Shown in pieces: positions 18,344-28,456 of a stretch of 64,000 nucleotides of DNA. Within the stretch, counting starts at the first letter, position 1. The number at the start of each line of letters is the position of its first letter. Made by a program: the position numbers and the translations under genes. Source of the DNA: Paracoccaceae bacterium (lineage in GTDB: Bacteria; Pseudomonadota; Alphaproteobacteria; Rhodobacterales; Rhodobacteraceae); the NCBI GenBank assembly GCA_020628545.1, contig JAHDEX010000007.1:39375-103374 (forward strand), given 5' to 3'. Under the pieces are notes generated by a model, which was not told where the DNA came from, ran no database searches, and worked only from the letters and a program-made list of their open reading frames with translations.

Positions 18344-19636
18344 TTATGCGGTCGCTTTTGAGAGCGCCTGATCGAGATCTGCGATCAGGTCATCGGCGTC
18401 TTCGATCCCGATGGAGATGCGCACGATATTCGGACCGGCGCCCGCCGCAACCTGCTGTTCCTGTGTCAGCTGACGGTGCGTGGTCGACGCGGAGTGGATG
18501 ATCAGCGAGCGTGTATCGCCGAGGTTCGCCACATGGCTGAAAATTTCCAGACTATCGACGAGCTTGATACAGGCATCATAGCCGCCCTTGACCGCGACCG
18601 TGAAGAGCGCGCCCGCACCGCGCGGGCAGATCTTGGTGACAAGCTTGTTGTAAGGCGAGGATTTCAGGCCTGCGTAGGTCACGTAGTCGACCCGGTCATC
18701 CCCCTCGAGCCAGTTCGCGATCTTTTCGGCATTGGCGACGTGCCGGTCCATGCGCAGTGACAGAGTTTCAATGCCCATCAGTGTGTAATGCGCCGCCTGT
18801 GGGTTCATCGTCATGCCAAGGTCACGCAGGCCTATGGCGATGCCATGGAACGTGAAGGCAAGAGGGCCGAAGGTTTCGGCAAATTTCAACCCGTGATAGG
18901 CGGGCTCCGGCTGGCTGAGCGAGGGGAACTTATCGTTCGCGGCCCAGTCAAATTTGCCCGAGTCCACAACACAACCACCGGTGACGGTGCCATTGCCGGT
19001 GAGGTACTTCGTCGTGGAATGCACCACGAGCGTCGCCCCATGTTCAATGGGACGGCAGAGGTATGGCGTGGCAGAGGTATTGTCTACGATGAGCGGGATT
19101 CCAGCCTCATCCGCGACATCGGCAATCTTGCGCAGGTCGGTGATGTGCCCGCCGGGATTGGCAATCGCCTCGCAAAAGACGGCGCGCGTATTCTCATCAA
19201 TCGCCGCTGCGACAGCTTTGGGATCGTCCATATCCACGAAAGTCGCCGACCAGCCGAAGCGTTTGATGGTCTGGCTGAACTGCGTGATCGTGCCGCCGTA
19301 AAGCCGTGATGAGGCGACGATATTCAAGCCTGGGCTCATCAGCGGGAAAAGCGCCATGATCTGTGCGGCGTGACCCGAGGAACAGCAGACGGCACCAACC
19401 CCGCCTTCCAGCGTGGCGACGCGTTCCTGTAGGGCGGCCACGGTTGGGTTTGTCAGCCGCGAGTAGATGTAGCCAACTTCCTGCAGGTTGAAGAGTGCCG
19501 CTGCGTGATCGGCGTCGCGGAAGACGTAAGCCGTGCTTTGATAGATCGGCACCTGCCGGGCCCCTGTAGCCGGATCTGGCCGCGCACCGGCGTGAATTTG
19601 TAATGTGTCAAAGCCGTAGCTTGGGCCGTCGGTCAT
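18344..19636 (-). CDS. metY: O-acetylhomoserine aminocarboxypropyltransferase (sulfhydrylase)
   Basis: PLP enzyme that makes homocysteine (or methionine precursors) from O-acetylhomoserine and sulfide. The 430-residue protein starts FDTLQIHAGARPDPATGAR and carries the cofactor lysine in HSTTKYLTGNG, SSGHAAQ for phosphate binding, and NPTVAALQERVATLEGG. The roughly 430-residue length and GFDTLQIHAG favour MetY over cystathionine gamma-synthase or MetZ. ATG 19636 follows GGAGAAAAG. I looked for a SAM riboswitch upstream and saw none. hom in this window feeds the same pathway. Confidence 0.93.
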   Translation of the reverse strand: MTDGPSYGFDTLQIHAGARPDPATGARQVPIYQSTAYVFRDADHAAALFNLQEVGYIYSRLTNPTVAALQERVATLEGGVGAVCCSSGHAAQIMALFPLMSPGLNIVASSRLYGGTITQFSQTIKRFGWSATFVDMDDPKAVAAAIDENTRAVFCEAIANPGGHITDLRKIADVADEAGIPLIVDNTSATPYLCRPIEHGATLVVHSTTKYLTGNGTVTGGCVVDSGKFDWAANDKFPSLSQPEPAYHGLKFAETFGPLAFTFHGIAIGLRDLGMTMNPQAAHYTLMGIETLSLRMDRHVANAEKIANWLEGDDRVDYVTYAGLKSSPYNKLVTKICPRGAGALFTVAVKGGYDACIKLVDSLEIFSHVANLGDTRSLIIHSASTTHRQLTQEQQVAAGAGPNIVRISIGIEDADDLIADLDQALSKATA

Positions 19637-19725
19637 CTCTTTTCTCCCATTGATGGTTTTGCGGCAGACTTAACACCAATTGCGCCCTAAGCTGCAACGG
19701 CGCACCGCAAAAAGGGACCAAAGAC

Positions 19726-20139
19726 ATGCCGCATCCATTCCATCTTGCCTTACACGTTCGTGATTTGGACGAGGCGCGGGAATTTTATTCTGACGGGCTT
19801 GGTGCGGCCGAAGGGCGGTCCACCGAAACCTGGGTGGATTTCGATTTCTTCGGGCATCAACTGTCGCTGCATCTGGGCGAACCCTTTGCCAGTGCGCCCA
19901 CAGGTCAGGTTGGCGATCATATGGTGCCGATGCCCCACTTTGGCGTGGTCCTGCCGCTGGAGGAGTGGAAAGAGGTGGCAGAGCGCCTCGAGAGCCGCAA
20001 GACGGATTTCATCATCAAACCGTCCGTGCGGTTTCAGGGGGAGCCGGGGGAGCAATGGACGATGTTCTTCCAGGACCCCTCCGGCAACCCGATTGAAGTG
20101 AAAGGCTTTTCCGACGCGAGCGGCCTTTTCAGCCAGTGA
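19726..20139 (+). CDS. VOC (glyoxalase/bleomycin-resistance fold) family protein
   Basis: A 137-residue protein with paired beta-alpha-beta-beta-beta modules: FHLALHVRDLDEAREFYSDGLG at the N-terminus and FFQDPSGNPIEVKGF near the C-terminus, with His and Glu residues placed as metal ligands of the vicinal-oxygen-chelate fold. The substrate cannot be inferred. ATG 19726 follows AAAGGGA. It overlaps the convergent DUF2239 gene by 11 bases. Confidence 0.88.
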   Translation: MPHPFHLALHVRDLDEAREFYSDGLGAAEGRSTETWVDFDFFGHQLSLHLGEPFASAPTGQVGDHMVPMPHFGVVLPLEEWKEVAERLESRKTDFIIKPSVRFQGEPGEQWTMFFQDPSGNPIEVKGFSDASGLFSQ

Positions 20140-20632
20140 CACCCGCAAGTCGCATCGCATAGCGCTTCACGTCTTCCGGCCAGTCGGCCATCTCGGCAAC
20201 AAAGCCATCCCAGTCACTCGCAAAAAGCGCACGGCTCATGGCTTCAAAGCGGCGCAGATCGCCCGCGATGGAGCTTAGAAACGCGTAAGTCACCTTCTGG
20301 CGTGCCGCCTCACTGCGGCGCCCGCCTTCAGCCCACATCGCGTCGTCCACCAGACTGCGCAGTTTGGCCGAGGCACCGCCACGTTGCTCTGACAACCACG
20401 CCCAATGGCGGGGGAGCAGAGTGACTTCGCGCGGTTTGACACCGAGCTTGGGGCGCCCGCGCTGCGGCGGTGGCGCGTCGCGCAGGTCGACGTCGCGGAC
20501 CTGTCCAGTCTCATCATCATAAATCAGCAGGTTCACACCGCGCGGGAGTGCTGCGCGCTGGGCGGCAATCATCGCGGTCATGTCGCCCGTGGCAACAATC
20601 TCAAAATCTTCAAATGCGGTATAATGGGTCAT
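20129..20632 (-). CDS. DUF2239 family protein
   Basis: A 167-residue protein with GRPKLGVKPREVTLLPRHW in the middle, the hallmark of DUF2239, followed by a helical region with QRGGASAKLRSLVDDA and a conserved tryptophan-rich end (FASDWDGF). ATG 20632 follows AAGGAG; the track start at 20743 adds 37 intergenic residues. Function is unknown for the family. The 213 bases upstream hold a perfect 14-bp palindrome and no gene that I can support. Confidence 0.85.
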   Translation of the reverse strand: MTHYTAFEDFEIVATGDMTAMIAAQRAALPRGVNLLIYDDETGQVRDVDLRDAPPPQRGRPKLGVKPREVTLLPRHWAWLSEQRGGASAKLRSLVDDAMWAEGGRRSEAARQKVTYAFLSSIAGDLRRFEAMSRALFASDWDGFVAEMADWPEDVKRYAMRLAGVTG

Positions 20633-20778
20633 CGCTGTCTCCTTCGGAAGGCAATTAATGCCCGGATTTAAATGAGTCAATATTACCGGGGTATAAATTG
20701 CTTCTTTGATCCAAAACCGGCGGGGGGAGGGCAGCGTCCCCAAAGGTCGGTGCCACGCGGTTCACGGGCGCCTGCGGA

Positions 20779-20792
20779 CCGCAGCGCTGCGG
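20779..20792. repeat. Perfect 14-bp palindrome
   Basis: CCGCAGCGCTGCGG reads identically on both strands, in the gap between DUF2239 and the glycosyltransferase-like gene. It could be part of a transcription terminator for neither or either gene; no U-tract follows on the plus strand and both neighbours run leftward. Confidence 0.4.
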
Positions 20793-20845
20793 CGCATGCT
20801 GTCAGAAAACATGATTTGCGGCGCAGCCGCACTGCGAGGTCAAGC

Positions 20846-21841
20846 CTAGCGGATCCAGAAGCCTTCGGATTTGATCTTGTTGCGGATCTGCTGCTCTTTG
20901 CGGGGCAGGTTGTCGCGATCAAATAGTGCGCGGACTTTTTGGCCGCGGCCCTGAAAGACCATGCGCTTGTAGGGCTCGTAGAGCTTCAGAAGCTTTTTGA
21001 TCTTGTTGGGTGCGGCGACGGCTTCCATCACCGCAACCGCATGATCGCTCTCGCGCGCGTAGAACAAGGGCAGCAGCCGGTAATGGCAGGTGATGTCGCC
21101 GTCCAGCCCGCTGAGTTCAGGTCCGGGGCGACCGCCGCCGAAACTGTGGATCACAAGGGGGAGGACAACCTGATCAAGCCAGGGGTCGAGCGACTGCACG
21201 ACCAGCTCTTCTGGGCGGTCATCGCGTACTGCCACGGCCCAGTCGGTGAAACGTTTCCCAAATTCTTGAGGGCAAGCGCCGAAGAACCAACCGGCGTTGA
21301 AGTAAAGATAGCGCTGCCAGTAGTCGTCGGGCTGCGACAGATCGAGGCTGCTGGCGAAGTCGAGGTCGAACTTGTCGTAAAGCGACTTCCAGACGGCGGT
21401 GTACCCGGGCCAGTAGAGCTCTTCTTTCGGCCAGGTATTTTCGCGCTTCATCGAGGCTGCAGGCCGCGAAAAATCGAATGGCACCAAGCTGATATCTCCG
21501 GTGATTAATGTGTCGGTATCAAAAAAGACAAAGGGTTCGCCTGCAGGCATGGCCGTCAGGCCTTCGATCTTATTGCCGTAGGGATAGTCTTCGCCGAAAT
21601 GGACATTCTCGAAGGGGCGAACTTCAGCCTCAAGTTCTCCAAGCCGTTCTTTGACGGCGTCGGACATGCGGGGATCGTGGGTCCAGCGGTCGCCCGGTTG
21701 CGGCTCGACCACGATCATCTTGCCCGCAAACCCGGGCGCCATCGCACGCAACGAGGCGACAAAAAGAAGGGCCTCATACTCTAACCGGCCTGATTGCCCG
21801 ACGATCATGATATTGAACGGGCCTGAATGCTGCTCTGCCAT
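20846..21841 (-). CDS. Putative GT-A-fold glycosyltransferase-like protein
   Basis: A 331-residue soluble protein without a signal peptide. FVFFDTDTLITGDI (about residues 104-117) contains a D-x-D typical of metal and nucleotide-sugar binding in GT-A glycosyltransferases such as GT8, and NIMIVGQSGRLEYEALLFVASLR resembles the start of that fold. YFNAGWFFGACP and LDPWLDQVVLP fit the acceptor and second half of such enzymes. No donor or product can be named. The capsule genes at 52-57 kb are distant, so no context supports a pathway. Confidence 0.5.
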   Translation of the reverse strand: MAEQHSGPFNIMIVGQSGRLEYEALLFVASLRAMAPGFAGKMIVVEPQPGDRWTHDPRMSDAVKERLGELEAEVRPFENVHFGEDYPYGNKIEGLTAMPAGEPFVFFDTDTLITGDISLVPFDFSRPAASMKRENTWPKEELYWPGYTAVWKSLYDKFDLDFASSLDLSQPDDYWQRYLYFNAGWFFGACPQEFGKRFTDWAVAVRDDRPEELVVQSLDPWLDQVVLPLVIHSFGGGRPGPELSGLDGDITCHYRLLPLFYARESDHAVAVMEAVAAPNKIKKLLKLYEPYKRMVFQGRGQKVRALFDRDNLPRKEQQIRNKIKSEGFWIR

Positions 21842-22087
21842 CGATTACCTGCGTTTTGTTGCGGGCACTCTAGTGGCTCGCCAGTTGTGTGACGAGAGAC
21901 CCGTCGCATCCCATCACAATCGGCACGCGGGCGTGCCGTCGTTGCACCAGCCCTGTGCTTCTTTCATGGGCGTTTTGAAGACTGGACATTGCAGAAGTTT
22001 CATCATCGCGCCCAATTATTGGGCAATTGGTTGCCGGGTGGGCGCTGAAAACGGGATTTTCCGTGCATCCCTTCCGGAGTTGCGGGA

Positions 22088-22963
22088 TTGTTGCGAGGCA
22101 TTATCGCTCCGGGGTGGAAGATTAACCAAGCTGCCAAAATAGACGTGTCTGATCTGTCAGCACCTGCACTGCCGCGGGCGCGGGGGACCATTGACCTTGC
22201 AGCCAAGCGGCGCGGCGCTTCGAGCGTGATTTCAGACTTTCGCTCATCAGGCTCCATGAAAATGCTCTTCCCGCATGGGTCTGATGCGGCCTTGAATGCG
22301 GTGCTCCTTAATACCGCCGGGGGGATGACCGGCGGAGATGCCTTTACGGTGCAAGCGGCGGCAGAGGCGGGCGCGCGGCTGACGCTGACGACGCAAGCTG
22401 CGGAACGCATTTATGGCGCAGTTGACCCATTGCCAGCGACGCTTACCACCCAATTGACCGCCGCTGCAGGCGCGCGGATCGACTGGTTACCGCAGGAAAC
22501 AATTTTCTTTGATCGCGGTGCGTTGCGGCGCAAGCTTCATGTCGATCTCGCATCGGATGCAACGCTTCTGATGGTTGAGCCGCTTGTCTTTGGCCGCGCC
22601 ACCATGGGCGAGACGGTGAACCATGCCGTCTTTTCAGATGACGTGCGTGTCTGGCGCAACGGAGAACTCGTTTTTGCCGATGCGGTGCGTTTGCAGGGCG
22701 ATGTCGATGCAGTACTCAAAGGATCGGCCGCAGGACAGGGCTGCATCGCGATGGCTAGTCTTCTGTATGCTGGGTATGATGCCGAGGCCTTCCTTAGACC
22801 CCTTCAAGTGATGATGCCTGCGACCGGCGGCGTTAGCCTGATCCGCGAAGGCGTGCTTTTCGCACGGATTCTCGCGCCTGATAGTTTTGACCTCCGCCGC
22901 GCGATGGTGCCTGTGATCCGGCACCTGCTCGGCGGCCCGCTTCCCAAGACATGGATGCTTTAA
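22088..22963 (+). CDS. ureD: Urease accessory protein UreD
   Basis: Scaffold on which UreF and UreG assemble to activate urease. The 291-residue protein shows [34 protein letters not shown] and VFGRATMGE, all conserved UreD segments. The only start giving full length is TTG 22088, with CGGAG about eight bases upstream; no ATG is suitably placed. First gene of the urease operon, with ureA beginning one base after its stop. The 246 bases before it hold no gene that I can support. Confidence 0.92.
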   Translation: MLRGIIAPGWKINQAAKIDVSDLSAPALPRARGTIDLAAKRRGASSVISDFRSSGSMKMLFPHGSDAALNAVLLNTAGGMTGGDAFTVQAAAEAGARLTLTTQAAERIYGAVDPLPATLTTQLTAAAGARIDWLPQETIFFDRGALRRKLHVDLASDATLLMVEPLVFGRATMGETVNHAVFSDDVRVWRNGELVFADAVRLQGDVDAVLKGSAAGQGCIAMASLLYAGYDAEAFLRPLQVMMPATGGVSLIREGVLFARILAPDSFDLRRAMVPVIRHLLGGPLPKTWML

Positions 22964-22964
22964 G

Positions 22965-23267
22965 ATGCAATTGACCCCTCGTGAAAAAGACAAACTGCTT
23001 GTGGCAATGGCCGCTGAGGTTGCCCGGAAACGGCTGGCGCGTGGTGTGAAGCTGAACCACCCTGAAGCGATTGCTTTGATCACTGACGCGGTGGTGGAAG
23101 GCGCGCGCGATGGCCGCTCGGTCGCCGATATGATGCAGGCGGGTGGGCAGGTGATTACTCGCGATCAGTGCATGGAGGGTGTCCCCGAGATGATCCACGA
23201 AGTGCAGGTGGAGGCCACTTTTCCGGATGGGACCAAATTGGTGACTGTCCACAATCCAATTCGTTGA
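22965..23267 (+). CDS. ureA: Urease subunit gamma
   Basis: The 100-residue smallest structural subunit of the cytoplasmic nickel urease that hydrolyses urea to ammonia and carbon dioxide. It starts [13 protein letters not shown] and has [11 protein letters not shown] and the terminal THVHNPIR-type end (VTVHNPIR), all typical. It lies one base after ureD and 36 bases before ureB. Confidence 0.96.
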   Translation: MQLTPREKDKLLVAMAAEVARKRLARGVKLNHPEAIALITDAVVEGARDGRSVADMMQAGGQVITRDQCMEGVPEMIHEVQVEATFPDGTKLVTVHNPIR

Positions 23268-23303
23268 TTTGAGTAAGTGAAGCAAAGCGGAAGGGAGTTC
23301 GCG

Positions 23304-23609
23304 ATGATTCCAGGAGAAGTTATGACTGCAGAGGGCGAGATCGCCCTCAATACTGACCGAAAGGCTGTGACGCTCATGGTCTCCAATACCGGCGACCGCC
23401 CCGTCCAGGTCGGCAGCCATTACCATTTTGCTGAGGCCAACAGCGCGCTGGATTTTGATCGGGACGCCGCTCGCGGCTGTCGGCTGGACATTGCCGCAGG
23501 GACAGCTGTGCGGTTTGAGCCGGGTCAGCGGCGCGAGGTCAACGTGATCCCGCTCTCGGGGGGGCGCAAGGTTTATGGGTTTAATCAGGCTGTGATGGGA
23601 GAGCTGTGA
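23304..23609 (+). CDS. ureB: Urease subunit beta
   Basis: The 101-residue beta subunit. MIPGEV at the start, [31 protein letters not shown] and GFNQAVMG are diagnostic. ATG 23304 follows GGAAGGGAG; the track GTG at 23277 is nine codons too early. Its TGA overlaps the next ATG by one base, coupling it to the small gene that separates it from ureC. Confidence 0.96.
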   Translation: MIPGEVMTAEGEIALNTDRKAVTLMVSNTGDRPVQVGSHYHFAEANSALDFDRDAARGCRLDIAAGTAVRFEPGQRREVNVIPLSGGRKVYGFNQAVMGEL

Positions 23610-23935
23610 TGTTCCGGCTATTCACGCATCGCAATACCCCGCTGCATTACTGGGCGAACGCTATGGAAGTCGGCTACGTGATGGCGGAGGCGCAGGCCGT
23701 GATCGCCATGCGCCTCATGGGCATGGCTGGGGTCTGGTCGGTGACGCCGACCGAAGACGGGCGGATGATCTCGGAAAAGGTCTACGCAATGACAAAGGCT
23801 GCAACGGATTCGACGAAGGTCGCACTGCGCGGCGGCACCGCCGATCAGATCGCCGCGGCTGCCATCAAACCGGTGCGCCGCAAGACGCGATCCAATGCCC
23901 GGCGGCTCGGCAAGCGCGGTGTGAAAATCAAATGA
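23609..23935 (+). CDS. Small protein inserted between ureB and ureC, function unknown
   Basis: A 108-residue protein starting [15 protein letters not shown] at ATG 23609, overlapping the ureB stop as TGATG. The first half is helical ([24 protein letters not shown]), with a phasin-like or amphipathic character; the tail is strongly basic ([15 protein letters not shown]). Homologues in Rhodobacterales have been labelled 'antifreeze protein' by weak similarity; I see no support for that function. Its coupled position in the urease operon suggests a role with urease or simple hitch-hiking. Confidence 0.6.
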   Translation: MFRLFTHRNTPLHYWANAMEVGYVMAEAQAVIAMRLMGMAGVWSVTPTEDGRMISEKVYAMTKAATDSTKVALRGGTADQIAAAAIKPVRRKTRSNARRLGKRGVKIK

Positions 23936-23957
23936 GACTGACGATGGAGACCGCCTG

Positions 23958-25667
<1,710 letters not shown>

Positions 25668-25676
25668 GGTAACGTC

Positions 25677-26270
25677 ATGCGTACCTTTATCATGACATCC
25701 CTCGGGCTCGCTGCGTTTCCGTTCGCGGTGCAAGCCGCTTGCCCAACTGCAGAAACGCTCACCAAGGGCGCGATTGTTTTCACTGTTGATGGCGAGGAAG
25801 AGGTTCATACGCGTGCACCCAACGGTGTCGTGACGATCCGCACCGAGGAAGACGCGGACGGTGTGGCCATTCAAACCATCGCGGCGCGCGGTATTCACGT
25901 GTTGCAGCTGGCGGATGTGGTCGATGGGAAGCTTGACTTCGACACGATCTGGCGCTTCGCCTTCACCGACCCGATTGAGCAGTTGCCTGCTCCCACACCG
26001 GGTGGATCCTGGCTCGGGAAGTCCACCAGCTATGTCGATCGTGTCGCGGAAGAGGAAGATATCCAGCACACATGGGGCCCGATGGAGGCTTTTACGATCG
26101 GATCCTGTACGTTTGATGCAATTCCGGTGCGCGCTGAGTTCGACGGGGAAGAGTATGACCACGTGGAAGACATGATCTACTTTCCGGAGCTCGATACGGG
26201 TATCCTGATCGGCTACAGCGATACCGAAGGCACCGATACCTACACTTACACCGATGTGCGCGCGCAATGA
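25677..26270 (+). CDS. Secreted protein of unknown function within the urease operon
   Basis: A 197-residue protein with a signal peptide (1-20, ending VQA-AC), two mature cysteines (ACPTAE and GSCTFD) that may pair, and an otherwise acidic beta-rich sequence ending in a tyrosine-rich tail. It starts ten bases after ureC and overlaps ureE by four bases (ATGA), so it is embedded in the operon. I do not recognise its family. A periplasmic protein inside a cytoplasmic enzyme operon is unusual. Confidence 0.6.
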   Translation: MRTFIMTSLGLAAFPFAVQAACPTAETLTKGAIVFTVDGEEEVHTRAPNGVVTIRTEEDADGVAIQTIAARGIHVLQLADVVDGKLDFDTIWRFAFTDPIEQLPAPTPGGSWLGKSTSYVDRVAEEEDIQHTWGPMEAFTIGSCTFDAIPVRAEFDGEEYDHVEDMIYFPELDTGILIGYSDTEGTDTYTYTDVRAQ

Positions 26271-26758
26271 CCTTGCCCCGCGCGATGGAAGTCATCCCGG
26301 GTGCTGGCACGGGTGAGACGACACTGACGCTCAGCTATGACGACCGTTTTTTGCGGCGCAAAGTGCTGGTCTGTGATGACGGGACGTCGGTGCTGCTCGA
26401 CTTGGCGCAGACGACCTCTTTGAACGAGGGCGATGTTGTTGTCAGAGAGGATGGGCGCCGCATTGCTGTGCGGGCCGCGAAAGAGCCGTTGTTGCAGATC
26501 ACCGCAGACCGGTTGTTGTCTGTCGTTTGGCACATCGGAAATCGCCATTGTCCATGTCAGATCGAAGAGGCACGGGTGTTGATCCAGCCGGATCACGTGC
26601 TGCGTGACCTGATGGTGCGCCTTGGTGCGACGGTGACCGAGGTGGAAGAACCGTTCTCACCCGAGGGTGGCGCTTACGGCCATGGGCGGACCCATGGCCA
26701 CGATCATTCGCATCAGCATGGACCGGACCATGTGCATGGGCATCATCACCATGACTGA
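26267..26758 (+). CDS. ureE: Urease nickel metallochaperone UreE
   Basis: Delivers nickel to the UreDFG-urease complex. The 163-residue protein has the N-terminal peptide-binding fold, the central nickel-site motif HIGNRHCPCQIE, and a C-terminal histidine-rich tail (HGHDHSHQHG, then HGHHHHD) like the tail of Klebsiella UreE that binds extra nickel. It overlaps the gene before it by four bases and ureF by eight. Confidence 0.94.
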   Translation: MTLPRAMEVIPGAGTGETTLTLSYDDRFLRRKVLVCDDGTSVLLDLAQTTSLNEGDVVVREDGRRIAVRAAKEPLLQITADRLLSVVWHIGNRHCPCQIEEARVLIQPDHVLRDLMVRLGATVTEVEEPFSPEGGAYGHGRTHGHDHSHQHGPDHVHGHHHHD

Positions 26759-27395
26759 TGCAGATGCCGTGCTGACGCTGGCGCAGTGGTTCTCGCCCAG
26801 TTTTCCCATCGGGGCGTTCAGCTATTCACATGGGCTTGAGACGGCAATTGCTGAGGGTCATGTGACCGATGCGCGGTCAGCTCAGGCGTGGATTGATGAT
26901 ATTCTGCGGCATGGGGCGGGACGCAATGATGCAATCTTGTTGGCGGCAGGGTTTGCGGCGGACGCAAGCACGCTGGCCTCCCATAATGCGCTCGCACGCG
27001 CATTGGCACCCTCGCAGGAGCGTTTGCTAGAGGCTGAGCAACAAGGCGCTGCCTTTGCCCGCACGATCCGGGAGGTCTGGGGCTATGACGTGCCGGACAT
27101 GGTTTTGCCGCTGGCTGTGGGTGCTGCGGCGGCACACCACGGCCTGCCAGTCCAGCTGACAATTGAAACCTACCTGCACAGCTTTGCTGCCAATCTTGTC
27201 TCTGCCGCAGTCCGGTTGGTGCCGCTGGGCCAGACCGAAGGGCAGGCGGTGGTGTTGCAGTTGAAACCTGCGATTACTGAGATTGCGGCCACGGCGCTGA
27301 CCCAAACCATCGACGACCTTGGTGCCGCGACATTTGCAGCCGACATCAGCGCAATGCGCCATGAAACCCAATATGCAAGGATCTTCCGCTCATGA
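26751..27395 (+). CDS. ureF: Urease accessory protein UreF
   Basis: All-helical partner of UreD that gates UreG GTPase activity. The 214-residue protein shows [18 protein letters not shown] near the start and the late [11 protein letters not shown], both typical. ATG 26751 lies within the last codons of ureE; the track start at 26667 would translate 28 residues over ureE DNA. It overlaps ureG by four bases (ATGA). Confidence 0.93.
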   Translation: MTDADAVLTLAQWFSPSFPIGAFSYSHGLETAIAEGHVTDARSAQAWIDDILRHGAGRNDAILLAAGFAADASTLASHNALARALAPSQERLLEAEQQGAAFARTIREVWGYDVPDMVLPLAVGAAAAHHGLPVQLTIETYLHSFAANLVSAAVRLVPLGQTEGQAVVLQLKPAITEIAATALTQTIDDLGAATFAADISAMRHETQYARIFRS

Positions 27396-28039
27396 CCTCA
27401 CCACATGGACCGCTTCGTGTTGGCATCGGTGGCCCGGTGGGTGCGGGCAAGACGACGCTGACGGCGCAACTGGCGCGCGCGTTAAAGGATCGCTGTGACT
27501 TGGCGGTGATCACCAACGATATCTATACGCAGGAAGATGCGGAAGCCTTGATGCGCATGCAGATCCTGCCGCAGGACCGCGTTTTGGGTGTCGAAACGGG
27601 TGGCTGCCCGCATACGGCGATCCGCGAAGATGCGTCGATCAACCTTGCGGCAGTGGACACGCTGAAAAAGCGGCACCCGCAGCTTGACCTCGTGTTAATT
27701 GAATCGGGCGGAGATAATCTTTCTGCAACTTTCAGCCCGGAGCTGGCGGATGTGACGATCTATGTGATCGATACCGCAGCGGGTGAGGAAATCCCCCGCA
27801 AGGGTGGGCCGGCGATCACGAAGTCGGATGTGCTGGTGATCAATAAGACGGATTTGGCACCCTACGTGGGTGCTTCGCTTGAGGTGATGCAGCGTGATTC
27901 CGACCGGATGCGCGGCACGCGGCCTTATGTTTTCGCGAGCCTGAAGTCTGGGCAGGGCGTTGAAAAAATCATCAGTCTGTTGGTTGAAATCGGGGGCCTT
28001 GCCCTCAAACCCGTTCCCGCCACAGCATCATCTTTGTGA
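27392..28039 (+). CDS. ureG: Urease accessory GTPase UreG
   Basis: SIMIBI-class GTPase that powers nickel insertion into urease. The 215-residue protein has the P-loop [23 protein letters not shown], the metal site [17 protein letters not shown] with the Cys-Pro-His triad, LIESGGDNL and the NKTD base motif. It is the last gene of the operon; a CAGCATCA/TGATGCTG hairpin (28023-28044) overlaps its stop but has no U-tract. Confidence 0.96.
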   Translation: MTSPHGPLRVGIGGPVGAGKTTLTAQLARALKDRCDLAVITNDIYTQEDAEALMRMQILPQDRVLGVETGGCPHTAIREDASINLAAVDTLKKRHPQLDLVLIESGGDNLSATFSPELADVTIYVIDTAAGEEIPRKGGPAITKSDVLVINKTDLAPYVGASLEVMQRDSDRMRGTRPYVFASLKSGQGVEKIISLLVEIGGLALKPVPATASSL

Positions 28040-28122
28040 TGCTGCATTCGATGGTTAATGCATACGTGCGCCTGTGCATTGAGAGGCCATGCGCGCGTAT
28101 CCGTTAAGGCGATTGTGGAAAC

Positions 28123-28263
28123 ATGATTGGATTATTTCGTCGGACACGGCGGGGGCGGCGATGGCTCAGCCTTCGATGCTTGCTGGGACGCCATGATTGG
28201 CGTGAAAGCACGAGTATGCCTGAGAAAATGTGCCGTCGCTGCGGGCTGCGTGTGCCAAACTAA
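28123..28263 (+). CDS. Small zinc-ribbon-like protein (46 residues)
   Basis: Below the ORF-track size limit. ATG 28123, preceded by TGGAAAC, opens 46 codons ending at TAA 28261-28263. The product is very basic at the N-terminus, then shows CLLGRHDW and CRRCGLRV, giving Cys19, His24 and a C-x-x-C pair (Cys38 and Cys41). This C-x4-H...C-x2-C layout resembles DUF1660-type small zinc ribbons of phage and bacterial origin. The track ORF at 28127-28366 is another frame and runs into the tRNA. Real coding status is probable but not certain. Confidence 0.5.
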   Translation: MIGLFRRTRRGRRWLSLRCLLGRHDWRESTSMPEKMCRRCGLRVPN

Positions 28264-28309
28264 ACGGCGCATTGCCAGTTGTTTCACATCATGTCCGGGA
28301 AGGTCACCA

Positions 28310-28384
28310 TGGTACTCCCTAGGGGAATCGAACCCCTCTTTCCAGGTTGAAAACCTGGCGTCCTAACCGATAGACGAAGGGAGC
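28310..28384 (-). tRNA. tRNA-Glu (anticodon TTC)
   Basis: On the reverse strand GCTCCCT (from 28384) pairs with AGGGAGT, with a G-U first pair; the D arm, the CCAGG/CCTGG anticodon stem with loop TTTTCAA (anticodon TTC) and the GAGGGGTTCGATTCCCCT T-arm follow, then discriminator A and an encoded CCA (28310-28312). It lies 72 bases after the recJ stop on the same strand. Confidence 0.95.
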
Positions 28385-28456
28385 ACGCTGGTGTGAGCGC
28401 TATTTAGGGAAAGCCACCCGATACCGCAAGCGGTTTTTTGGCGCGATCCGCGAAAA

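Noticed and set aside
19637-19725. SAM-II or SAM/SAH riboswitch upstream of metY
   Set aside because: The 89-base leader does not contain the expected conserved stretches.
28023-28044. Hairpin at the ureG stop as a terminator
   Set aside because: Perfect 8-bp stem but no U-tract on the plus strand; kept only as a remark in the ureG entry.
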